In this document: in pieces, positions 1 through 8,000 of the stretch | How the letters are laid out: every line of letters begins with the position of its first letter | Position numbering within the stretch: position 1 is the stretch's first letter | From: Deltaproteobacteria bacterium | GTDB taxonomy: Bacteria; Desulfobacterota; Desulfarculia; Adiutricales; Adiutricaceae | NCBI GenBank assembly: GCA_031278835.1 | Contig: JAITJP010000074.1 | Coordinates: forward strand, 1-11,536 | Direction: 5' to 3' | Length of the DNA stretch: 11,536 bases | Notes under the pieces: model-generated | The model's database searches: none | What the model saw: only the letters and a program-made list of their open reading frames with translations | What the model was told of the DNA's origin: nothing | Translations under genes and position numbers: made by a program

Positions 1-345
1 CCTCAGTATCCGGCCCAAGAGCAATGGCAGTATCCGCCCCAAGGACCCGCTCCATATGCCCAACCGGGTCAGCCGCAGTACCCCCCGCAAGGACCGCCTC
101 AGTATCCGACTCAGTACCCACCTCAAGGACCGCCTCAGTATCCGCCTCAAGGGTCGCCGCAGTACCCGACTCAATACCCGCCACTGGGGACACCACAGTA
201 TCCGCCGCAATATCCGACTCAATACCCGCCACTGGGGACACCACAGTATCCGCCGCAATATCCGCCACAGTATCCGCCACAATACCCACCTCAGGGGCCA
301 CCGCGGTATCCGCCGCAAGCACCTGCCGGATACCCGCCCATGGGG
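1..345 (+). repeat. XYPPX-type (YPPQ) low-complexity coding repeat, gene A
   Basis: In the frame of the surrounding gene this stretch reads as near-continuous PQYPPQ-, PQYPTQ- and PQGPP-like units, with about 17 Tyr-Pro pairs. It resembles the XYPPX repeat of eukaryotic proteins such as annexin A7 and rhodopsin tails (family knowledge). The repeat starts before the window. It precedes the membrane helix, so it is inferred to be cytoplasmic. Arg- and Ser-rich open frames in the other phases are by-products of the repetition. Confidence 0.85.
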
Positions 346-2190
346 ACTCCGCCAGAATCGTTTCAGGGTACGCTACAAGGTCAGTATCCAAAGGCGCCCG
401 TTGCTCCTGTCCCGGGTAAGAAGTCAAAGACTAAACTTTGGATTATACTAACTATTCTAGTTTTGCTGTTAGCGGTTGGACTTTACTGTTATATCGCCTT
501 CCCAGCCAAAGCTAAAGAGAGCTTTACCTTTGCTATGGACAGTATTTTCGGGAATGGAAATTATCAATATGAAGATTTAAATTATAATATATTTAAAAGT
601 TCTCTTATTGTAAGTAATATTACGTTCAAACCATATGGTTTTGCCAGTGACTTAGGACTAAGTAAGATTGATCGGCTTGTGATGGTTAAACCAGCCAGCC
701 AGAGCGATTTTGAAAAAGCTTTCAATGGTAAAGCCAGTTCAGAAAGTATTTTAAGCGAAAAAATTACCATAGAAGGACCACAAATTTCTTTTCCATATCA
801 TATAATTAAACAACCTAGACGAGATGGTATCAACGCAGAATTTAAAATTGATTTAATAGAACTATTAAACTTCAAATATATAAAAGAAAATAATCTTCTA
901 TCTCCTTTTATTCCAAAAAATATTCAGAACCTCAGTTTTGAAACTATAAAATTTACTAATTTTATTTTAAATATATCAGATAATTATTATCAAATAAACA
1001 TTAATTGGTCAGATTTTATCATTTCATTAGGCGATTATACTAATTCATTTAATAATAACTTTCTTTTATATGAAAAAATTATGTCTATACCTATAATTTT
1101 TACGTCTGTAAATAATTTTAATATTGAATTTACTGATTTTAATTATAATGATTATTATTCATTATCTTGCGACTATGTAGAAATTAATAATTTATATAAA
1201 TTTAAATTAGAATCTTCAAATTTAAAAAATTTAAATGCGCAAAATATTGGTAGATTAAATAATAGAATTCCTTTTAATTTTTCTTTAAATAATTTTGAGG
1301 CAAAAGATATTGATTTTAGCCACTTTAAAACGGGTACTTTAGAAGATTTAGAAAATTTTGACGAAACAAAATTATCCAGAACGCCAATAAAAGGTTCTTT
1401 CGAATTAGACGGCCTAAAAATGGAAATGGAAAATTATTTGAAGTTTGCCTTAAAAGGTATGGGCACGACTTTTGATTGGGCGGCCAGTGACGGCCTTTCC
1501 AATATTGTTTCGAAAGTGGAGGAACTGGATTTTATCGCTGTTGATAACTCTCCCAACTCCGAATTCAACGACTTTTATAAAGCCTGGCTAGCCCGTTTAA
1601 GCGATATGGAATTAAAGGATTCTTTCGAAATTAAAACTACCTACGATCCTAAGAAAGGTGACTTAACTTTTACCGGAAGCCCCTTTAGTAAGCTCAACGA
1701 GTTTGTTGACCTTAATGGCTCATTAGCTCTAACCGGAATATTTCCTACTACTATAGATGAGATGTTATTTACTTCTCCTGATAGAGCTATAGAAAATCAT
1801 CCTGAAATTAAACTTTCAAGCTTTGATATAAATTTTAAAGTAAATAAATTGATAGATCTTTTCTATGTTATGACTAAATTCCCTGAGTTTCATGACATAA
1901 CACCACCAAATGGTTTTTCTAATGACCAAATTTCAATATTTTATTCTAATTTAATAGCCCTTTTTACTAATAATTTGACTGAATACTATAATACAAACTA
2001 TAATATAGGAGAATCCCTACATAGAGTCTTAACGAAAGGCGGTCAGGTTTCTATCAAAGCCCAGCCAACCTATCCAGTGTCTCTACATGATTTTTCGAGA
2101 CCGTCGCCGGCCCTTTATAAAAAACTTGGCATTAACTTAACCTTTAACCAAGATCCAACTATTTATCCACATGGCCAACCAGGTTCTTAG
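1..2190 (+). CDS. Membrane-anchored protein with cytoplasmic YPPQ-repeat tail, 5'-truncated (paralogue A)
   Basis: The frame is open from base 1, so the gene begins upstream of the window; the first in-window ATG (340) is internal, because the repeat coding runs through it. The visible 729 residues are: a Tyr/Pro/Gln repeat tail (about 1-115), a basic patch GKKSKTK, one transmembrane helix (bases 436-501, starting LWIILTILVLLL) and a roughly 560-residue outer domain. The positive-inside rule puts the repeats in the cytoplasm and the large domain in the periplasm. The gene ends in tandem stops TAG TAA. It is a clear paralogue of the next gene: shared blocks include LGLSKIDR, MVKPAS, SDFEKAF, TGSPFSKLN and a C-terminal LTFNQDP. 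The stretch 840-1380 is extremely AT-rich (11 G/C in 1081-1140) and rich in Asn, Ile, Phe and Lys. Function is unknown. The single anchor plus large beta-like domain recalls AsmA- or DUF945 (YdgA)-type proteins, but only in architecture. Confidence 0.85.
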   Translation, partial: PQYPAQEQWQYPPQGPAPYAQPGQPQYPPQGPPQYPTQYPPQGPPQYPPQGSPQYPTQYPPLGTPQYPPQYPTQYPPLGTPQYPPQYPPQYPPQYPPQGPPRYPPQAPAGYPPMGTPPESFQGTLQGQYPKAPVAPVPGKKSKTKLWIILTILVLLLAVGLYCYIAFPAKAKESFTFAMDSIFGNGNYQYEDLNYNIFKSSLIVSNITFKPYGFASDLGLSKIDRLVMVKPASQSDFEKAFNGKASSESILSEKITIEGPQISFPYHIIKQPRRDGINAEFKIDLIELLNFKYIKENNLLSPFIPKNIQNLSFETIKFTNFILNISDNYYQININWSDFIISLGDYTNSFNNNFLLYEKIMSIPIIFTSVNNFNIEFTDFNYNDYYSLSCDYVEINNLYKFKLESSNLKNLNAQNIGRLNNRIPFNFSLNNFEAKDIDFSHFKTGTLEDLENFDETKLSRTPIKGSFELDGLKMEMENYLKFALKGMGTTFDWAASDGLSNIVSKVEELDFIAVDNSPNSEFNDFYKAWLARLSDMELKDSFEIKTTYDPKKGDLTFTGSPFSKLNEFVDLNGSLALTGIFPTTIDEMLFTSPDRAIENHPEIKLSSFDINFKVNKLIDLFYVMTKFPEFHDITPPNGFSNDQISIFYSNLIALFTNNLTEYYNTNYNIGESLHRVLTKGGQVSIKAQPTYPVSLHDFSRPSPALYKKLGINLTFNQDPTIYPHGQPGS
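166..261 (+). repeat. Exact 48-bp tandem duplication
   Basis: Bases 166-213 and 214-261 are identical 48-bp units. Each encodes 16 residues, PTQYPPLGTPQYPPQY, inside the YPPQ tail. The third unit diverges after three bases. Exact identity including silent positions indicates a recent slippage or unequal-crossover event. Confidence 0.9.
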
Positions 2191-2389
2191 TAATATTAAC
2201 TAAAAACATATAAGTTAATTTAGACACCCAAAAACTCAATTATAATAACAGCTTCTAGCTAGTTAAATGCAAAATAATTTAAGACTAAGCTATTTTGTCT
2301 TGCCCTGGGAGCCTGATTGTTAATTAAACGGCTAAAGGCCTAGCCAGTGGACCTTTAAATTACTATAAATATTCATAAAGGTTTTAACC
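2191..2389 (+). promoter_or_regulatory. Intergenic leader of paralogue B: hairpin, -10-like box and ribosome binding site
   Basis: This AT-rich 199-bp gap contains a hairpin (2334-2340 AAAGGCC with 2349-2356 GGACCTTT, one bulged A). It also holds a TATAAAT at 2364-2370 without a recognisable -35, and AAAGG at 2377-2381, eight bases before the ATG at 2390. The ribosome binding site supports that start. The promoter and the hairpin's role are uncertain; the hairpin lacks a clear U-tract. Confidence 0.35.
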
Positions 2390-4681
2390 ATGTCCAATTT
2401 TGACCAAAATTCTAATGGTCCGAAAGATCCACCCCAAGAAACTTCTCCAGGATCTCCACAGAACTTAACTCAAGGGCCGTCAACTGAACCGCCCCAAAGC
2501 GCCCCATTAGAACCACCACAATGGGCGCCACAATATCCGCCTAAAGGGCCGCCGCCCTATCCGCCCCAGTATTCGCCCCAATACCCGCCGCAGGGGGCGC
2601 CTCAATATCCGCCCCAAGGACAGCCGCCCTATCCGCCACAATGGCCGACCCAATACCCGCCGCAGAGCCCACAGCAGGGGTCGCCACAGTACCCACCCCA
2701 ATACCCACAGCAGGGGGCGCCGCAATACCCGCCGCAGGGGCCCCCGCGGTATCCACCTCAATACCCACCGCAGTATCCGCCCCAGGGGGTGCCGGGATAC
2801 CCGCCAGCCGGGGTGCCGGGATACCCGCCCGCCGGGGTGCCGCAAGAAGCCTTTCAGGGTTCATTTGAAGGTCAATACCTAGGCGGGCCAGTGGGCCTGG
2901 GGCCGGGAAAGAAAAAGAGGGCTAAGGCTTGGATTATACGGCTTATTCTGCTTTTAATTCTAGTGGGCCTTGGCGGCCTAGTTTATGGTTACCTTTCAAT
3001 ACCCTGGCAAGCTAAGGAAAGCTTTATATTTGCCATGGATATGATATTCGGGCAAGAAAATTATGAATATGGAGAATTAAATTACGATAGAGGTAAAAAA
3101 TCAGTGGTAGCGAATAATGTTACCTTTAAACTTGCGGGCTTTGCCAACGAATTGGGGCTAAGTAAGATTGATCGAATTGAGATGGTTAAACCAGCCAGTA
3201 AGAGTGATTTTGAAAAAGCCTTTAGTGGTCAAGCCAAACCAGAGAGCATTTTAAGTGAAAAAATTATTGTTGAAGGGCCAAAGATTTATGCTATAACCTA
3301 TTTTATTAAATCTTTTATAGTTAGAGATGCACAATGTGATACTAAAATTGGTTTAGTAGAACTTGTAAATTTAAAATATACGAATGAACAGAATTTTTTA
3401 TCATCTATACTTCCAAATCAAGGTCAAAATCTTAATTTTGAATCTATAAAAGTTGCGGATTTTAACTTAGAAGTATTCGGCTCAAGAAAAGTGCAATCAT
3501 CTATTAATTGGTCAGATATTACTATAAGTTTTGGTGATTATAAAAGACCTTTAAATAACGATATTAATATATACTATAAAATTATTTCTCTACCTATTAA
3601 ATATGTTTCTTTTTCAAATTTTAAACTAGAAGGAACTGTTTTAGGCGAAAATGATAATTTACTAGTTAAATTTGATTATTTAGAAGCTAAAAATTATTTT
3701 ATTGATAAATTAGAATCATTTGACTTAAAAAATCCATACGTAAGAGTTGTTACAGATGATATTTTTAGAGACGCTAAATTAAACGTTTCTTTAAACAATT
3801 TTAGCGCAAAAGATATTGATTTTAGCTCTTTAAGGATGAATAATTTAGAAGACTTAGAAAATTTTTTCACCAGCAATTTGGCCTATACGCCCCTAAAAGG
3901 TTCTTTCGAATTTGACGGCCTACGACTGGAAATTGAAAATTATTTGGAGATTGCCTTAAAGCGCCTAGCCACCAGCTTTGATTGGGCGCCCCAAAACGGT
4001 CTTTCCACTATCGTTTCTAGCTTTCAAGAACTGGATTTTATCGCCCTTACCAACTCTCCCTACCCCTTATTTAATAGCTTTTACGACTATTGGATCTCGC
4101 GTTTACGCTATATGGAATTAAGCGATTCGTTTGAATTTAAAATTACCTATGATCCCAAGACCACTGACTTAACCTTGACCGGAAGCCCCTTTAGTAAGCT
4201 TAACGTCTTTGTTAACCTTGATGGCTCGCTTACTCTAACTGGCATAAGACCTACCACGCTAAATGAGTTAAAAAAAGACGATCCTGATAGAGTTATAAGA
4301 AATCATCCTGAAATTCAAATTTCAAACATTGAAATAAATTTAGAAGCCTATAAATTTTTAGATTTATTTTCCGTAATTATAAATTTTCCTTTGTTTAAAA
4401 TTGTTCGGCCATCGGGTGGCCCCTCTGACGATGAAATTTCAAGGTTATTTTTCGCTGTTATTGACGAGTTTACTCAGCACTTAACTAAAAACTTTCATTC
4501 AAACTACCAAATCGCCACTTTACTGCATAAAGTGCTAGTAAATGGCGGTAAGGTTTCTATCAAAGCCAAGCCAGCCCTACCAGTGCCTCTAGGGGAGTTA
4601 AATCGCCAGCCCCAGGTGTTTTTTCAAAAACTGGGCCTAAACTTTACCTTTAACCAAGACCCGCCCATTTATCCGCGTTGA
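2390..4681 (+). CDS. Membrane-anchored protein with cytoplasmic YPPQ-repeat tail (paralogue B)
   Basis: This 763-residue protein is complete. Residues 1-40 are a Pro/Ser/Gln-rich start, about 41-165 are YPPQ/YPPA repeats, then GKKKRAKA, a transmembrane helix at about 180-202 (rich in Leu, Ile, Val and Gly) and an outer domain of about 560 residues. The polybasic stretch before the helix predicts an N-in orientation, so the repeat tail is cytoplasmic and the large domain periplasmic. ATG 2390 is chosen because AAAGG lies eight bases upstream. The protein is a tandem paralogue of the preceding gene; blocks around residues 240-305 and 495-620 and the C-terminus are well conserved, even in DNA, while the AT-rich core (about 3280-3880, 10 G/C in 3541-3600) has diverged. 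No catalytic motif or known domain is recognised. An AsmA/DUF945-like envelope role is possible but is only inferred from architecture. Confidence 0.88.
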   Translation: MSNFDQNSNGPKDPPQETSPGSPQNLTQGPSTEPPQSAPLEPPQWAPQYPPKGPPPYPPQYSPQYPPQGAPQYPPQGQPPYPPQWPTQYPPQSPQQGSPQYPPQYPQQGAPQYPPQGPPRYPPQYPPQYPPQGVPGYPPAGVPGYPPAGVPQEAFQGSFEGQYLGGPVGLGPGKKKRAKAWIIRLILLLILVGLGGLVYGYLSIPWQAKESFIFAMDMIFGQENYEYGELNYDRGKKSVVANNVTFKLAGFANELGLSKIDRIEMVKPASKSDFEKAFSGQAKPESILSEKIIVEGPKIYAITYFIKSFIVRDAQCDTKIGLVELVNLKYTNEQNFLSSILPNQGQNLNFESIKVADFNLEVFGSRKVQSSINWSDITISFGDYKRPLNNDINIYYKIISLPIKYVSFSNFKLEGTVLGENDNLLVKFDYLEAKNYFIDKLESFDLKNPYVRVVTDDIFRDAKLNVSLNNFSAKDIDFSSLRMNNLEDLENFFTSNLAYTPLKGSFEFDGLRLEIENYLEIALKRLATSFDWAPQNGLSTIVSSFQELDFIALTNSPYPLFNSFYDYWISRLRYMELSDSFEFKITYDPKTTDLTLTGSPFSKLNVFVNLDGSLTLTGIRPTTLNELKKDDPDRVIRNHPEIQISNIEINLEAYKFLDLFSVIINFPLFKIVRPSGGPSDDEISRLFFAVIDEFTQHLTKNFHSNYQIATLLHKVLVNGGKVSIKAKPALPVPLGELNRQPQVFFQKLGLNFTFNQDPPIYPR
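2510..2842 (+). repeat. XYPPX-type (YPPQ/YPPA) low-complexity coding repeat, gene B
   Basis: The reading frame gives repeated PQYPPQ, PPYPPQ and GVPGYPPA units. The end of the tract holds a 24-bp tandem repeat (2786-2809 and 2810-2833, one silent difference) encoding GVPGYPPA twice. The tract is independent in unit order from that of the upstream paralogue, so the tails have been expanding and contracting since the duplication. The antisense Leu/Arg-rich frame is a shadow. Confidence 0.85.
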
Positions 4682-4744
4682 GATTTTGCTTGGCCGTGAT
4701 ATTGGCCAGACCCAGAAAGGCGGCCCGGGAAGGCCCAAAAGATT

Positions 4745-4753
4745 TGCTATAAT
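4745..4753 (+). promoter_or_regulatory. Extended -10 promoter (TGCTATAAT)
   Basis: TATAAT at 4748-4753 is a perfect sigma-70 -10 box, preceded by TG at the extended -10 position (4745-4746). The -35 position (about 4725-4730, CCGGGA) does not match consensus, as is common for extended -10 promoters. The expected start point is near 4760, about 300 bases before the helicase-like gene, which would give a long leader. Confidence 0.5.
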
Positions 4754-4768
4754 AGCCTGAGCTCTCTA

Positions 4769-4808
4769 AGCCGCGCCTACTTTTAAGTGGGGGCGGCTGG
4801 TCCTTTTA
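4769..4808 (+). terminator. Strong hairpin followed by a short T-tract (terminator or attenuator)
   Basis: AGCCGC (4769-4774) pairs with GCGGCT (4793-4798). After one G-G mismatch, CCTAC (4776-4780) pairs with GTGGG (4787-4791), leaving a six-base loop TTTTAA. TCCTTTT follows. It could terminate the upstream gene or, because it begins about ten bases after the expected start of the 4745-4753 promoter, act as an attenuator or define a tiny RNA. The T-tract is short and interrupted, so termination strength is uncertain. Confidence 0.45.
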
Positions 4809-4812
4809 AATC

Positions 4813-4827
4813 AATCAAAGTTTGATT
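4813..4827. promoter_or_regulatory. 15-bp perfect palindrome AATCAAA-G-TTTGATT
   Basis: Bases 4813-4819 and 4821-4827 are exact inverted repeats around a single G at 4820, just after the hairpin and T-tract. The size and symmetry suit a dimeric regulator's operator, but no regulator is identified. Its position downstream of the promoter would suit a roadblock or leader element. Confidence 0.3.
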
Positions 4828-4866
4828 TTCTCGGCTCCATGTTTTTGGGCCCCTGGGGTCTTCTCA

Positions 4867-4900
4867 AAATCGCCCCGTAAACACCCCAAATCGCCCCGTA
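4867..4900. repeat. 13-bp direct repeat at 21-bp spacing in leader
   Basis: AAATCGCCCCGTA occurs exactly at 4867-4879 and at 4888-4900. The start-to-start distance of 21 bp is two helical turns, which would place both copies on one DNA face. The rest of 4682-5058 contains no convincing gene: the minus-strand frames there have no recognisable content, and the last 80 bases before the next gene are highly GC-rich. Confidence 0.45.
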
Positions 4901-5058
4901 GACGAGTTCAAACTGAGCCAAGGCAATGTTAGGGCGTTTTTTTAATGGCCGGCCTCTGTGGGGCTCTGAGGCGGTTCTAGGGGCCTCCGAGCGGTAAAGC
5001 GGCGGCCAGCCCGGCCAAGCCCGGCCGGCCCGAGACTGGGAGAGGGGCACATTTTTTC

Positions 5059-8000
5059 TTGAATTACGGAGATCCATTGACCACTGGATTTGGCGATTAT
5101 TACCCAACCTGCCCGGGCTATGACCATGAGGCCGTCTATTTTGAGCCTAGCTTGGTGGCTAGCCATAAAGGCAGCTGGGCCTATTTGTTTAGGACTCTGG
5201 GAGGCCATGGGCCCTTGAACGGCCAAAAAGGCCTTTTGGTTTACGGTAAAGATAATTACCAAGTGGTGGTCGCCTCGGCTTACGGCCCCAAGACCCTTTT
5301 TATCCTTGAGAGAGAACTTGTTGAACCCCTTTTGGAGCCAGGTGAGGACCAAGCCGAGGACCAGGTGAGTTCGGCCAGGACCAAGGCCGAGGTGGGCTTA
5401 AAGACCGGCTCAAGTAAGAGCGCTACTAAAGCCCCGGCCAAGAGTAAGCCTAAAGCCGTTTTGGCCAGATTTTTCCCGCGGGTCGATAATCCCCGGCCCA
5501 ACCATTTTCCCAATCCCTTTTCGAGACCGGCCGATAGTATTTGGGAAGTGGGCTGGGAGCTTAAAAAAGAAACTGGAGAAACCGGCCATTTAGGCCCAGC
5601 CCATGGCTTGGACCTAAGCCAGGGCCAAGGGGCCGGCGCGAGTCCAGCTAAAGGGCCCGACTTAAGCCCGGAGGTCAGGCAAGGCCCATCCAGGGAGTCC
5701 AAGGAGCCGGGCAAAAGGTTTGAAAGAAAAAAATACCAGCCACCCAAAGTCGTTTTGCCCGGAGGCGATCTGTTTTTAGACCCGGTCAAGGGTTTTTTGA
5801 TGACCTTGTCGGAGGCCCTGGGCGGGGGCAAGGAAAAATGGCCCGAGGAGCTTTGGCCGGCTTATCAGGGCCAAGAAAAAATTTCTGAAGGGGTGACTTT
5901 CCTTTGGGCCAGAGCGGATAACCTTTCCAGCCTGGTGGTTGATTTGGTCAAAGGTTTGGTTGACCAAGGTCAGGTCTTGGTTATTTCGGGCCTCGATGGC
6001 CCTTTGGAGGCCCTGGCCCTGGCTTTTAGGGAAAAAGCCATTTCGCTTGGCCCCAAACCAACCAAGCTTAAAGAACTGGAGGCCATTTCTCTGGAAAACC
6101 GCATCGACAAAATCAAAAGGCAGAGAAAGGAAGAAGCCGAAAAAATCAGGGGCGATTTTTTAATTCACCAAAAGTCAGAAAAACTGGTCTCGGAGAGGCT
6201 GGAGTGTTGGACCAGGCTTCAAGGTTTAAGCAGATCGCTAAACCATTTAAGAAATGAAGCCCACCACAGAAAATCCGAGTGGACCTCTCGGGAAATCGAT
6301 TTAATCGACAGTCAAAGGGAATACGACAAGGCCGAAAAAGATCAAGGCGGGCTCATGGTCCTTTTGGGGCTAAAAAACCAAAAGGAACGTTTGGAACTTA
6401 GCAAAGCCAAGCTGGACGCGGCCGAGAGGGCCATGCGGCGGGTTAGGTTGGAAGTTGAATCGCTTTTAAACGAAGCTAAGACCGTTGACGCTGAGCTGGC
6501 GGCGGCCAAAGATAGGGTAAACGGTTTACCGGATAAGGAAAGTTTGGAAGCCGAGCTTGAAGCCTTAAAGGCCATTGGTCAAGGGCTTATCTCTCAAGCG
6601 GCCACCTTGGAACTGCCGATTAATGAGGCCCAGCTCTCAGCCGGGGTTTTGGCTTCTAGCGAAGTGCTCTTAAGTAGGCTGGGAGCGGAGCTGCCCCTAA
6701 GCTCGGTGGATAATCTCCTGGTGGCCGCTCCGGTGGTAGTTGACCACAAAACCAGGGAAGCCTTGACCGCCTTGGCCATGATGGCCAAAAAACGCTTGGT
6801 AATCGTGGCCGACTTTACCCCTTGGTCCTGGACCGGGGCGGCCCCCATGGGCCAGGACGGGCTCCTGGCTTGGAGAAATTTTCTGGCCTCACAGACCCTT
6901 GATGGCCCGCTTTCAGAACCAGCGGCCTTGTTGGGCCCCTTACCAAAATTAGCTCCCCTGGGCCAGGAAGCTCAGCCGGAGCCCGGAGACGACCCCAAGG
7001 AAGGGCTTAAGGAGGCCTTGAAGGACTTTCGTAAGGTTGGGCTAAAATTAGCCCCCAAGGTGGAAATCCTCTCAGAGTATCTGACCCCCAATCCGGCCAA
7101 GTATGGCTTTTTGTCGAAAATGGGTTTTTCCAGCGGTTTGGCCAAACTGCCCTTGAATCACCCCACCGGCCCAGCCCTTCGGGCCTTTGACGACATCGGA
7201 CCCTTTTGCCCGGTCTCGGCCCTGGCCTCGGTCAGGCTGGCCGTGGAGGCCGTAAGAAAAGCCAAATCATTTGGCCAAGAAGTAAACGTCTATGTCATGA
7301 CCGCCTCAAAGGCCCAAGGGGCCCTGGCCAGATCGCTTCTTGAAGATTTTGGCCGACCCCCGGGGGTAATGGCCGGAGAACCCCAGGACTTTGAACTCTG
7401 GCCCCCGGCCCCCTTGGTTATCTTGGACACGGCCCTGGCTCCGCCCCAAACCTCAAACGGCTTAAGCAGTCCCGAGATGGGCCGCCCCGGTATTTTGAGA
7501 GCTTTAAACCTAGCCGCCGGGGCCCTGGTCGTGTGCGGCTCACCAACCTCCCTAGATGAGCTGACCGTCAAATCACCCTTGCGAAAACTCTGGTCCACTT
7601 TGACGGACACGGCTTGGCCGGGCTGGTTACCTCTGCAGCCCTCGCCTTTTTGGGAGGCCTTGGATCAGGCCAAAAACGAAGCCTTTATGGTTTTGCCCGC
7701 CTTTGAGCCTGACTGGTGGGGGCCTTTAGCCAATCACTTCTTGTCAGCCTTACGTCGTAAGGTCAAAATGACCATCATCTCTGAACTGCCTAAGGAAGAA
7801 GCCCGCCAATACCCAAGTCAAGTCATTAGGGAACTGCGACTCTACGGGGCCAATGTCTTACTCTCCGAAGGTTTTTCCGATCTGATGACCTTGGTTGACG
7901 GTCACCATTTTTCCATGGGCGCCCCGGGCGGCCAAGCCGTCCATAAGCGTTGGCCTTTTTTGGTCTCTCTGGAACTGCCCAATTCCGTCCCCTTGCTTAT

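Noticed and set aside
24..451. Ser/Ala- and Arg/His-rich open frames overlapping the repeat region
   Set aside because: They are other-phase readings of the YPPQ repeat; the frame continuous with the downstream membrane protein explains the DNA.
2507..2864. Antisense Arg/Leu/Trp-rich and Ala/Gly-rich open frames
   Set aside because: Low-complexity shadows of the repeat tail of paralogue B on the opposite strand, with no initiation signal or domain.
4691..4708. TGGCC/GGCCA hairpin just after the paralogue B stop
   Set aside because: Only five base pairs and no T-tract, so not called as a terminator.
4811..5352. Minus-strand frames upstream of and into the helicase-like gene
   Set aside because: They overlap the leader repeats and the coding start, have no recognisable domain, and their composition follows the opposite-strand codons.
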